The notes under the pieces: model-generated | Database searches by the model: none | Told to the model about the DNA's origin: nothing | The model's input: only the letters and a program-made list of their open reading frames with translations | Assembly (NCBI GenBank): GCA_910583735.1 | Contig: CAJTXS010000021.1 | Span: 1-24,782 of the forward strand | DNA length: 24,782 nucleotides | Direction of reading: 5' to 3' | Source of the DNA: an uncultured Christensenella sp. | GTDB lineage: Bacteria; Bacillota; Clostridia; Christensenellales; UBA3700 | Made by a program: the position numbers and the translations under genes | Part shown: positions 7,329-14,877 of the stretch, in pieces | Position numbering within the stretch: position 1 is the first letter of the stretch | Layout: the number at the start of each line of letters is the position of its first letter

Positions 7329-7835
7329 ATGTTTACTTTTTCGTTGCGAGAGTGGAAATTAAGCGATGCGCAAAACTTGGCATCTACAATTAACAATAAA
7401 AAAATATTGGATAATCTACGGGACGGCATACCATATCCGTATACAGAACAAGACGGCAAAGAATTTATAAACTCCATTCTCTCTGCCGATAAAAATTCAA
7501 CGTTTGCTTTCGCTATTGAAATTGAAGGGAAAGCAGTCGGCAGTATAGCCGTTTTTCGGCAAAACAATATTCATTTCAGAACAGCCGAACTCGGTTATTA
7601 TCTTGCGGAAGAATATTGGGGCAAGGGTATAATGACCGAAGCCGTAAAGCAAATTTGCAAATATGTTTTTGACAATACGGATATATTGCGAATTTATGCG
7701 GAACCGTTTGCAAACAATAGAGGTTCGTCCCGCGTTTTAGAAAAAGCAGGCTTTCAATTTGAGGGAATATTGCGTTCCAATGCAGTAAAAAATGGCGCGG
7801 TTATAGATATGAAAATGTATTCCCAAATAAAATAA
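7329..7835 (+). CDS. RimJ/RimL-type GNAT N-acetyltransferase
   Basis: 168 residues, the usual length. N-terminal 'LREWKLSDAQNLA' is the typical first strand and helix. 'GYYLAEEYWGKGIMTEAV' (about 93-110) is motif A, which binds the acetyl-CoA pyrophosphate, and 'NRGSSRVLEKAGFQFEG' (about 129-145) is the motif B region of RimJ/RimL-type enzymes. It would transfer acetyl from acetyl-CoA to a protein N-terminus or a small amine; the substrate cannot be read from sequence. GGAG seven bases before the ATG sets the start. The codons are AT-rich (AAA, AAT, TTT), unlike the AAG/GCG-rich neighbours. The gene has its own promoter and terminator and lies between matching inverted repeats, all of which suggests acquisition. 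Confidence 0.88.
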   Translation: MFTFSLREWKLSDAQNLASTINNKKILDNLRDGIPYPYTEQDGKEFINSILSADKNSTFAFAIEIEGKAVGSIAVFRQNNIHFRTAELGYYLAEEYWGKGIMTEAVKQICKYVFDNTDILRIYAEPFANNRGSSRVLEKAGFQFEGILRSNAVKNGAVIDMKMYSQIK

Positions 7836-7868
7836 ATTTCAATTTGTCTTTCTAATAAAGTTTAGCTA

Positions 7869-7903
7869 AAAGCACTCGAATAAAATGTTCGAGTGCTTTT
7901 TTT
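7869..7903. terminator. Bidirectional intrinsic terminator after the GNAT gene
   Basis: AAAGCACTCGAA (7869-7880) pairs with TTCGAGTGCTTT (7888-7899) around a seven-base loop. A T-tract follows on the plus strand and a shorter one on the minus strand. It can end both the GNAT transcript and the converging transketolase-GH95 operon. Confidence 0.85.
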
Positions 7904-7943
7904 ATAATCTGAAAGCGTATCAATAAAATATTTGGTTTTTTCA

Positions 7944-7981
7944 ATTCCCTATGGGAATTGTGCTTTACTGCCGCGCTTATT
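7944..7981. repeat. Right inverted-repeat unit flanking the GNAT gene
   Basis: Read on the minus strand: AATAAGCGCGGC (7981-7970), twelve bases, then TTCCCATAGGGAAT (7957-7944). This matches the left unit at 7084-7118 in order and nearly in spacing. The second block extends into a longer palindrome, CAATTCCC/GGGAATTG (7942-7960). Confidence 0.7.
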
Positions 7982-8010
7982 TTTATTAATTAGTAAATTT
8001 ATACAGTCGA

Positions 8011-10263
8011 TTATTGCATATCGCCGTAGACGACGTCTTGAGCGGGTGAGAGCGATATATCTTGCGCGCCTTGATCCGTAACCAACTTTATTGTGCGGTT
8101 ATACTCGCTTCTTAATCTATAGCCCGTGATTACGCCGTCTTTCCATGCGCAGTCCACGGTAATTCCGCCTCGCGCCTTCAGTCCCGTGAAAGAACCGTTT
8201 CTCCACTCTTTAGGCAGCGCAGGCAAGAGCTGCACGGTGCCCTCTCTGTAACTGGACAGCAGCATTTCGCATATGCCCGATGCCGCGCCGAAGTTGCCGT
8301 CTATTTGGAAAGGCGGGTGAGCGCAGAGCAGGGATATGAACGAGCCTCCGCTATGCATATTCAGTTTAGCAGAGCCTACCGCGCGCAATTGGCGTCGTAT
8401 CATCTTATACGCCTTTTTCCCGTTCTTAAGTCTGGCAAAAAGATTTATCTTCCAAGCAAGAGACCAGCCCGTGCCTGCGCCGCCTCTTACTTTAAGCGTG
8501 CGATCGCATGCCTTTGCGAGCTTAGGCGTATCTTCTACGCTTATGCGGTTAAAGGGGAAAAGACCTATCAGATGAGAAAGGTGTCTGTGATGTATATCGA
8601 CCTGCATGTACGGCTTGGAATATTCCTGCACTCCGAGCATGTACGTCTTGATGGGCGGAAGTTTTTCTATAGCGTCTCTGCATTCGGATGCAAATTCAGC
8701 GTCTTGCCCGAGCAATTCGCACGCCTTTGCCGCGATATCCCAAGTATTGGCGATTATGCTGATGTCGCATGCGGTAGCAGTGTCCAGCGAGTGAACGCCG
8801 CGATGCGAGTAGACGTTTTCGGGCGAAGTGGAAGGACAGGGGTAGAGTACGCCGTCCTTTTCCGTGACATAGTCGAGATAGAATCTCGCCGCGTCCTTAA
8901 TGATATCTATCTTGCCTGCGACGAAGTCTTTATCGAGTGTGAAGAGATATCTCTCCCATAGGTGGCTTACAAGCCAGCCCGAACCGCCGACAAAGAGACC
9001 GAACGCGCAAGGCGGATAATGAGATCTGCCGCCGACGCAATCGCTGTGTCCCCACATGTCGCAATTCTGACCGAGCACCCAGCCGCCGCATTTGAATTGC
9101 TCGCGGGCAGAGCGCTTGCCCTTGTTATGCGCTTTGGATATCAGGTCGAAGAGCGGCTCGTGGCATTCGCTCAAGTTAAGCGCTTCTACGTTCCAATAGT
9201 TCATTTCCGTATTGATATTGGTAGTGTAATTGCTGCTCCAAGGCGCGCGCAGATGTGGATTCCATATGCCCTGCAGATTAGCTGCCTGAGTGCCGCTCCT
9301 TGAAGAAGATATCATAAGATATCTGCCGAGGTTGAAAAGTTTCTCGGTAAGGCAAAGCTTATATTTCTTCGACTTGAACTGCTTTGACAAGGGATTGCCG
9401 TCGTCCTTCGCGCCCAAGTCAATCTTAACTCTGTTGTACAGCGCGCCGAAATCGGAAGTATGCGCTTGCAACAGTCTTTCCCAGCCTTGACTTGCGGCTG
9501 CGCGCGCATAGGAAAGGGCAGTCTCTTCCAAGTCCTTATCGCAAGAGTAGGAGGTCGCGGACGACGCTGTTATTAGGAAGTCTCCCTTCACTATGACCTT
9601 GCCGTCTCGGCAAGAAGTGTCGCCTATGATGCATACCGCCAGCGTAAAGCGCGTGCCGCCGCCGTTGTATCTGATAGGGTCGTCGTCGGGATGGTAAGAG
9701 GGCGCCGCGTAGTCCGGCGCAATGCCGCTAACTATGATTTCCGCTCCGCTTGAGGAGTCCATTATATTGACGCTGTGCTTGAGCGGGCAATCTGCGCTTA
9801 TCTTGCTTACTCCCGTGTATCCGCTCTGACGCATTACGTACGCTCTGTCGGGATGAGACACGAAACTTGTGGCAGTCAAGTTGCCGTCGGTTACCGTCAA
9901 TAATGCGTCCGCCATGTTAAGTCTGCGCGAGTACGACGACGATGCCGATATTTCACGCTCGATAATCAGATCCGATAGCGGCATATAAGCGTCTGTCCAC
10001 TCGCCGAGCAGGTGGTGCCAAGCGAGGTCTTCTGCCTGCGCTGTCTTGCCCTCGAAAGTGAGCTTCCTTATCTCATCGATTTTACTCTCGGGCAGCGGTT
10101 TCAAGCTGCCGTTGCCGGACCATAAAGTATCGTCGTTAAGCGAGATATTCTCGCGCTCAATACCGCCGTCGTCCATGGCGCCGATATTGCCGTTGCCCAG
10201 CGGAAATCTCTCCGCCCATATGCGAGCGGGAAATTTTTCGTATAAAATGTCGTTGTTTTTCAT
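8011..10263 (-). CDS. GH95 family alpha-L-fucosidase (or alpha-L-galactosidase), intracellular
   Basis: 750 residues covering the whole GH95 fold. The N-terminal beta-sandwich begins with 'PLGNGNIGAM' and 'LNDDTLWSG' (about 21-50). The (alpha/alpha)6 barrel holds the Asn349-x-Asn351 pair in 'TNINTEMNYW', Glu482 in 'STSPEN' and Asp655 in 'QIDGNFG'. These correspond to the two Asn, the general-acid Glu and the Asp of the characterised bifidobacterial 1,2-alpha-L-fucosidase. The reaction is inverting hydrolysis of alpha-1,2-linked L-fucose from glycans such as mucin or milk oligosaccharides; some family members act on L-galactose. There is no signal peptide, so it should act on imported oligosaccharides. 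The ATG at 10263 has only a weak GGGA site. It is last in a likely minus-strand operon, 64 bases after the membrane-protein gene. Confidence 0.88.
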   Translation of the reverse strand: MKNNDILYEKFPARIWAERFPLGNGNIGAMDDGGIERENISLNDDTLWSGNGSLKPLPESKIDEIRKLTFEGKTAQAEDLAWHHLLGEWTDAYMPLSDLIIEREISASSSYSRRLNMADALLTVTDGNLTATSFVSHPDRAYVMRQSGYTGVSKISADCPLKHSVNIMDSSSGAEIIVSGIAPDYAAPSYHPDDDPIRYNGGGTRFTLAVCIIGDTSCRDGKVIVKGDFLITASSATSYSCDKDLEETALSYARAAASQGWERLLQAHTSDFGALYNRVKIDLGAKDDGNPLSKQFKSKKYKLCLTEKLFNLGRYLMISSSRSGTQAANLQGIWNPHLRAPWSSNYTTNINTEMNYWNVEALNLSECHEPLFDLISKAHNKGKRSAREQFKCGGWVLGQNCDMWGHSDCVGGRSHYPPCAFGLFVGGSGWLVSHLWERYLFTLDKDFVAGKIDIIKDAARFYLDYVTEKDGVLYPCPSTSPENVYSHRGVHSLDTATACDISIIANTWDIAAKACELLGQDAEFASECRDAIEKLPPIKTYMLGVQEYSKPYMQVDIHHRHLSHLIGLFPFNRISVEDTPKLAKACDRTLKVRGGAGTGWSLAWKINLFARLKNGKKAYKMIRRQLRAVGSAKLNMHSGGSFISLLCAHPPFQIDGNFGAASGICEMLLSSYREGTVQLLPALPKEWRNGSFTGLKARGGITVDCAWKDGVITGYRLRSEYNRTIKLVTDQGAQDISLSPAQDVVYGDMQ

Positions 10264-10327
10264 GATAATTCCCGATTGATTATTATTTGTGAGAGCGATG
10301 TCGTTTGCGCCTCGCGGCAGACTGAAC

Positions 10328-10927
10328 TTATTCGTCTTCTTCGCTTACGCTGATTTTTGCCTCTTCGTCGCCGCTGTCGTCTTGACTTTCCGCGCTGTCG
10401 ATATTCTTATCTTTACGGATTTTCGTCAGTATTACTTTGACGAGGTCGATGTCTTTGACTGTGCAATATGTGGAAAGTATCGGCACGGCAAGGAAAATTA
10501 TTCCCATTACGCTGCCGAGGAAGAATATGAGATACTGTACGCCTTCGGGATGGAAGATATCTTGCAATTCGTAGCATATCTCGTTGACCATAGGCACGGG
10601 ATGTCCGCTTGCTACGGCAAAGCAGCAGATAAATGTCAAAAAGAGCGGTATGGTGAGTATAGTGCTGTAAGTGCATACGGCGATGGAAAGTATGTTCTTC
10701 GCCTTTCCCTTAAGCGTGCCTGCGAAGTAAGAGAGCAGCATTATTCCGCTTGCCATCGTGATGACTACCACTACGTAACGTACGAGCAGTCTCAATCCGT
10801 TGAGATAGTTTAGACCTACGTCGTTGCCTATAGTCTGAAGCAAGGAGAGTAATCCCCAAATGTTTAGCGCGACGGATATCGCAAGAATAACGCCTTGCGC
10901 TACCTTATTGCGTTGTAACTTATCCAT
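10328..10927 (-). CDS. Small multi-pass membrane protein with acidic tail, function unknown
   Basis: 199 residues that I do not recognise. Four hydrophobic segments can be seen, at about residues 10-30, 48-70, 80-105 and 130-152. A cytoplasmic basic stretch ('LTKIRKDKN') follows, then a strongly acidic C-terminus ending 'SEEDE'. GGGAGG a few bases before the ATG makes the start clear. The gene lies 30 bases after the transketolase C-subunit stop and 64 bases before the fucosidase, so it is probably co-transcribed with both. A transport accessory or structural role is possible, but nothing in the sequence decides it. Confidence 0.75.
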   Translation of the reverse strand: MDKLQRNKVAQGVILAISVALNIWGLLSLLQTIGNDVGLNYLNGLRLLVRYVVVVITMASGIMLLSYFAGTLKGKAKNILSIAVCTYSTILTIPLFLTFICCFAVASGHPVPMVNEICYELQDIFHPEGVQYLIFFLGSVMGIIFLAVPILSTYCTVKDIDLVKVILTKIRKDKNIDSAESQDDSGDEEAKISVSEEDE

Positions 10928-10957
10928 ATTCCCTCCCTTATCGACTATATGATTATA

Positions 10958-11905
10958 TTACCTCTTACCTTTAGCCGCTATTGCCTGCTTGGCTCTGTCT
11001 ACGATGTCGCTTACATTCAGACCGTATACGTCGGAGAGATATGGCATCTTGCCAACTTCGCCGAACTTATCGTCAACGCTTACGCTCAGCACGGGAGCGG
11101 GGCAGTCTGAGCATACCACTTCGCACACAGCAGAGGTAAGTCCGTTGTAACGATTGTGGTTCTCCGCCACTACGATTGCTCCGCTGCGCTTGACAGCGCC
11201 TATCACCGCTTCCTTGTCAATTGGCTTCCAGGTATGTATATTGGTTACGCCCGCGTCTATTCCCTCGTCCTTGAGTAGTTTTGCCGCTTGCAGCGCTCTG
11301 TCTACCATGATGCCGCTGGCTATGATTGTGACGTCGCTGCCCAAAGAGATTTCTTTAGCCTTGAACAGGTCGAACTTGTCGCCTTCTTCGTATACCTTAG
11401 GCGAGCACTTACGGTAAAGCCTTACGTATACCAATCCCTTATGCGCCGCTATCTGAGGCATCAACGACTTAAGCTGCGCGGCGTCTGTGGGCTCTACGCA
11501 TACTATGTCGGGGATACACCTCATTATTCCCATATCTTCGAAAGGCATATGAGTTCCGCCGTTGACTTCCGCGCATATACCGGGGTCGGTGCCCACTACT
11601 TTTACATTCAACTTGCTGTAAGCTACGGATATGAAGAGCTGGTCGTAGCAACGCCTTGTGGCAAAGGGTCCGAATGAAGATATAAAGGGTACCTTGCCGC
11701 ATGCGGACATGCCTGCGGCTATGCCTGCCATATTGGCTTCGGCTATGCCTACGTTGAAGAATCTGTCGGGGTACGCCTTCTTGAAGTCGCCCGTCTTAAT
11801 GCAATTCATCAGGTCGGCTTCGATGACTACGATATTCTTATTGTCCTTAGCAAGCTCTATCAGGCTCTCGCAATATACGGCGCGCATTTCTTTGATGTCG
11901 TTCAT
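10958..11905 (-). CDS. tktB: Transketolase, C-terminal subunit
   Basis: 315 residues from the ATG at 11905, which follows the N-subunit stop by one base and has GGAG about ten bases upstream; a longer in-frame ORF beginning at 11959 would run inside the N-subunit gene. It carries the pyrimidine-binding domain with the catalytic Glu in 'NVGIAEANMAGIAAG' (about 70-84), the 'HMPFEDMGIMR' loop, and the C-terminal transketolase domain. Together with the N-subunit it forms the split thiamine-diphosphate enzyme that moves two-carbon units between ketose and aldose phosphates in the non-oxidative pentose phosphate pathway. Split transketolases are common in anaerobic Firmicutes. A DXP-synthase-like or sulfoacetaldehyde-type relative is less likely from the motifs. 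Confidence 0.88.
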   Translation of the reverse strand: MNDIKEMRAVYCESLIELAKDNKNIVVIEADLMNCIKTGDFKKAYPDRFFNVGIAEANMAGIAAGMSACGKVPFISSFGPFATRRCYDQLFISVAYSKLNVKVVGTDPGICAEVNGGTHMPFEDMGIMRCIPDIVCVEPTDAAQLKSLMPQIAAHKGLVYVRLYRKCSPKVYEEGDKFDLFKAKEISLGSDVTIIASGIMVDRALQAAKLLKDEGIDAGVTNIHTWKPIDKEAVIGAVKRSGAIVVAENHNRYNGLTSAVCEVVCSDCPAPVLSVSVDDKFGEVGKMPYLSDVYGLNVSDIVDRAKQAIAAKGKR

Positions 11906-11906
11906 A

Positions 11907-12731
11907 TCAGTCGTTCTCCTTTCCGCAGAATTCGCGCCATTGCTGCTCGGATATGGCAAAGCTGTGCGAGCCTACGCCTTTATCTTCCGCCCAAGGCACG
12001 CCGTGTCCCTTAACGGTGTCGAGTATAATCATAGTGCATTTACCTTTAGTCTCTTTAGCCTGGGATATCGCATCGTCGATAGCCGATATGTCGTGTCCGT
12101 CAACGCGTATTGTGTTGAGGTTGAACGCCTTATACTTGTCGGGCAGCGGCTCGAGCGAGTTGATCTCGTCGGTGTAGCCGTCTATCTGCATGCGGTTGTA
12201 GTCGATGAATATGGTGAGATTGTCCAGTCCCATATTGCCCGCGTACATCAACGCTTCCCATATCTGTCCCTCTTGGCTTTCTCCGTCGCCGATTATGCAG
12301 TATGTGCGGTAATCCTTGCCGTCCATCCTGGCAGCAAGAGCCATGCCTATGGCACAGGACAGACCCTGCCCGAGACTTCCCGCGGTCATGTCTACGCCTA
12401 CAGTCTTATTCATGTCGCAATGGGAAGGGAGAGAAGTGCCTCCTTTATTGAGCGTCTTTATGTTGTCCATAGGGAAGTATCCCTTGTCCGCAAGGACTGC
12501 ATACAAAGCGGGTCCTGCGTGTCCTTTGCTCACTACAACCCTGTCTCTGTCGGGATCGTCGGGGCGCGCCGCGCTCATATTGCCGACGTTGTAATATATG
12601 TCGGTGAGCACGTCTACTATCGAGAGAGAGCCTCCCACGTGACCGCTTCCCAGTCTGCCTATCATTTCTATGGTGATTTTGCGGATTTGCGCTGCTTTGT
12701 CTTGTAAAAAGTTCAGCTTCTGACTGTCCAT
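11907..12731 (-). CDS. tktA: Transketolase, N-terminal (thiamine diphosphate-binding) subunit
   Basis: 274 residues. The ATG at 12731 is preceded by AAGGAAG, and the promoter lies between it and the earlier in-frame ATG at 12818, so the shorter start is favoured. Motifs in order: 'GSGHVGGSLS' near residue 29, 'SKGHAGPALYA' near 70, and the thiamine-diphosphate/Mg motif 'GDGESQEGQIWEAL' with the downstream Asn in 'IDYNRMQIDG' (about 150-185), then 'KGHGVP' near 245. It partners with the C-subunit encoded immediately downstream. As first gene of the operon it carries a TTGATT-N17-TAAAAT promoter and a leader with a short hairpin. Confidence 0.9.
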   Translation of the reverse strand: MDSQKLNFLQDKAAQIRKITIEMIGRLGSGHVGGSLSIVDVLTDIYYNVGNMSAARPDDPDRDRVVVSKGHAGPALYAVLADKGYFPMDNIKTLNKGGTSLPSHCDMNKTVGVDMTAGSLGQGLSCAIGMALAARMDGKDYRTYCIIGDGESQEGQIWEALMYAGNMGLDNLTIFIDYNRMQIDGYTDEINSLEPLPDKYKAFNLNTIRVDGHDISAIDDAISQAKETKGKCTMIILDTVKGHGVPWAEDKGVGSHSFAISEQQWREFCGKEND

Positions 12732-12789
12732 ACGACTTCCTTTATTGCGGATTAGACCGCCGACAATATTCGGCATTGTCTTATAAATA

Positions 12790-12818
12790 ATTTTACAACA
12801 AACGTAGCTATTAATCAA
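12790..12818 (-). promoter_or_regulatory. Promoter of the transketolase-GH95 operon
   Basis: On the minus strand TTGATT (12813-12818) and TAAAAT (12790-12795) are 17 bases apart. The roughly 50-base leader can form GACAAT/ATTGTC around a seven-base loop before the AAGGAAG ribosome site. Confidence 0.6.
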
Positions 12819-12900
12819 ACGAAATGCTTTGTATTTTATTATTTAGTTTTACACAACATATATTTGGCAATAATCGATTACTAACTCATTGGAGGCTAAT

Positions 12901-14151
12901 ATGAACCCTTTTGAACTTAAACCGAAGAAATATGACGACACAGTCATGTCCTTCCAATCCATGTATCCGAAGTCTTACGACAAGGACAGCGTGGACCCCT
13001 TTACCAAGCTGAGAATTATACTGATGAACGGCACGGAATACGAGGCGGTCAAGCATCAGCACGCCATGCACCGCACCTGCAATAACAACGATATCAGACG
13101 CGATGTCGCTATGATGCGCCGCATAGAGCAACAGCAGCAGAAGAAGATATCCATGCTTAAGCCTCGCAACGAGAGTATACTCGAGCATACGCTCTCCTAC
13201 GAGCAGCTTGCGGTAGACCTTACCTGTATTCTTGCCCAGCGCGAGCCCGACATGTATGTCAAGCAGGCGCTCGACTTTGCGCTGCTCGAGGACTTCGATC
13301 ACCTCTATCGCTATTCGGACTTGCTCGAGATGGAAGAGGGCGGCAAACCCGAGAAACTTATAGGCGAACTCACCGAGATTATGCCCGGCAGACCTACTAT
13401 AAGCGAGCACAGACATCCCGCGGACAGCGTACGCCGATTCGTATCCTTTAAGACCTGCGACCCCATTACTGCGCTCAATACGATGATTATCACCGCCGCC
13501 GAGCAGCAGACGATGAATTATTATATGAATAACGGAATGTTCTATACCGCGTCCGACCTCGGCAGACAGCTGTATAGCGAGATTGCCATGATAGAAGAGC
13601 AGCACGTAACGCAGTACGGCTCGCTTATGGACCCCACCCTTACTCCTTTCGAGTGCATGCTCATGCACGAGTACGGCGAGGCTTATCTGTACTACTCCTG
13701 CTATCAGGACGAGACGGACAAGCGCATACGCAAGATATGGGAAGAGATGTTCGAGCAAGAGGTATTGCATCTGCATATGGCAGCCGATTTGCTCAAGAAA
13801 TACGAGCGCAAAGACTGGCAGCAGGTCATACCCGTCGGAGATTTTCCCGAGCTGCTTAAGTTCCATTCCAATAAAGAGTATATACGCGGCGTGCTCGAGA
13901 GCGTCCAGCTTACCGCCAAGGGCGAAGATTACTGCAACGTATGCGATCTCCCCGACGGATATCGCTTCTATCAGTATCAGGGACTTGTCAATCTGGGCAA
14001 GACCACTACCGTCGCGACGCACAACGTCATCAAGGAATATATCCGCATCAACGGAGAAGACTACCGTTATCAGGTCAAGGAGCATCCTATCAAGGAGCTG
14101 CGTTCGCGCACCAAGGACAACACCAACGTGGGCAGATGCAACATCAGATAA
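12901..14151 (+). CDS. Ferritin-like diiron-site protein of unknown function
   Basis: 416 residues from the ATG at 12901, chosen because GGAGG lies five bases upstream; the in-frame TTG at 12889 would place that site inside the gene. Helical, with a full ferritin-like ligand series: Glu201 ('TAAEQQTMNYY'), Glu232xxHis235 ('IEEQH'), Glu257/Glu260 ('HEYGEAY') and Glu287xxHis290 ('EQEVLHLH'). A similar partial series lies earlier: Glu101 and Asp131xxHis134 ('LLEDFDHLYRY'). This suggests one complete diiron bundle preceded by a half-bundle. The C-terminal 110 residues are outside the bundle and contain Cys345xxCys348. No rubredoxin domain and no signal peptide are seen. An oxidoreductase or oxygen/peroxide-detoxifying role is an inference from the fold. 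A hairpin follows the stop. Confidence 0.72.
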   Translation: MNPFELKPKKYDDTVMSFQSMYPKSYDKDSVDPFTKLRIILMNGTEYEAVKHQHAMHRTCNNNDIRRDVAMMRRIEQQQQKKISMLKPRNESILEHTLSYEQLAVDLTCILAQREPDMYVKQALDFALLEDFDHLYRYSDLLEMEEGGKPEKLIGELTEIMPGRPTISEHRHPADSVRRFVSFKTCDPITALNTMIITAAEQQTMNYYMNNGMFYTASDLGRQLYSEIAMIEEQHVTQYGSLMDPTLTPFECMLMHEYGEAYLYYSCYQDETDKRIRKIWEEMFEQEVLHLHMAADLLKKYERKDWQQVIPVGDFPELLKFHSNKEYIRGVLESVQLTAKGEDYCNVCDLPDGYRFYQYQGLVNLGKTTTVATHNVIKEYIRINGEDYRYQVKEHPIKELRSRTKDNTNVGRCNIR

Positions 14152-14155
14152 CGGG

Positions 14156-14171
14156 CGGAGGTTAGCCTCCG
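14156..14171 (+). terminator. Hairpin after the ferritin-like gene
   Basis: CGGAGG, TTAG loop, CCTCCG, starting five bases after the stop. It lacks a U-tract, so it may act as an mRNA end-stabiliser or a weak terminator. Confidence 0.5.
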
Positions 14172-14204
14172 TACATAGAACTCCTCTCCGCTTATATGGC
14201 AAGG

Positions 14205-14258
14205 CGAGCATATGCGGATATGCGTCTGTGCCGATATTTTCATATGTTCACATGCTCG
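14205..14258. repeat. Imperfect inverted repeat
   Basis: CGAGCATATG (14205-14214) pairs with CACATGCTCG (14249-14258) with one mismatch. The spacer contains another CATATG at 14241. Confidence 0.5.
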
Positions 14259-14339
14259 GGTCTCAATGGCTCATATGCTCATAAGTAAGCTCTTATACGC
14301 GCATATGAGCCCTCGTAAATATGTCTTAAGTCCCATATG
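14209..14339. repeat. Phased array of five CATATG palindromes
   Basis: CATATG begins at 14209, 14241, 14272, 14302 and 14334, giving intervals of 32, 31, 30 and 32 bases, about three helical turns each. A random hexamer would be expected about once in 4 kb. This is consistent with a set of protein-binding sites on one face of the helix. Confidence 0.6.
14268..14311. repeat. Perfect 11-bp inverted repeat with nested stem
   Basis: GGCTCATATGC (14268-14278) pairs with GCATATGAGCC (14301-14311). Inside, ATAAG (14281-14285) pairs with CTTAT (14292-14296). Confidence 0.65.
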
Positions 14340-14816
14340 AAATTCGGTTGGTGTCAAAGATATTTATTCCTTTGCCGTCGAAAGCCGCGGAAAGTAGGGG
14401 ATTTATTCCTTTAGAGCGGTTAATGGCGATTAATAAGCAATTATGTAGAATAGCATTGCAAGATACTGAGACGAGCAATTTTACGCAACGATTTATATGC
14501 ATAGCATTAAGGAGCGTTTACTTTGCATAAGCGATACATCTGCGCGGAAATTGATTACAGCGTTTTTTACTTTCCGAATTTTTCAGGTAGATTATTTAAC
14601 TAAGCGAATTTTGTTTATACAAGCAGTTATCGGTCAATTCGCATATAAGTAGGAAACGGACTGTTTTTGTCTTTTGCTATGTCAAATTATCAGCGGTATC
14701 GGCAAGGCGGCGGTATTTGCTCGCTGCAAGCGAGTTAAACAACTGTATTACGCATAGATACGTTGACGTTTGGCGGTCTGTAATAGCTTATCTTATAGTA
14801 TATCAGAGACAAATAT

Positions 14817-14845
14817 TTGCCTTAGAGCATAGTGTGTGATACAAT
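14817..14845 (+). promoter_or_regulatory. proS promoter
   Basis: TTGCCT (14817-14822), 17-base spacer ending in TGA (extended -10), and TACAAT (14840-14845). The leader would be about 26 bases, too short for a T-box. Confidence 0.6.
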
Positions 14846-14877
14846 ATACCCGATTAATCTTTAAGAGGTAACTTAAG

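Larger units (their letters stand above)
14152..14877. other. 726-bp gene-free region with palindromes
   Basis: No convincing gene; a 60-codon frame at 14348-14530 lacks a ribosome site and recognisable homology. The left part holds a terminator-like hairpin and the five evenly spaced CATATG palindromes with two large hairpins (14205-14311). The middle, 14350-14800, is AT-rich and featureless to my eye apart from the short direct repeat ATTTATTCCTTT near 14361 and 14400. The right end carries the proS promoter. Confidence 0.6.

Noticed and set aside
11906..11959. Longer start of the transketolase C-subunit
   Set aside because: It would run inside the N-subunit gene; the ATG at 11905 follows that gene's stop and has a GGAG site.
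12732..12818. Longer start of the transketolase N-subunit
   Set aside because: The promoter lies inside this stretch, and AAGGAAG precedes the ATG at 12731, where family similarity begins.
12886..14211. 441-codon open frame antisense to the ferritin-like gene
   Set aside because: No ribosome site or recognisable motif; the plus-strand frame has GGAGG and coherent diiron ligands, so this is a shadow of its codon bias.
14209..14339. CRISPR array
   Set aside because: The regular unit is only the hexamer CATATG; there are no conserved 25-35 base repeats and no cas genes.
14348..14530. 60-codon frame in the gene-free region before proS
   Set aside because: GTG start, no ribosome site, no recognisable protein pattern; a short direct repeat makes it look protein-like by chance.
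14846..14877. T-box riboswitch upstream of proS
   Set aside because: The promoter lies about 35 bases from the ATG, leaving no room for a T-box, and no T-box core sequence was seen.
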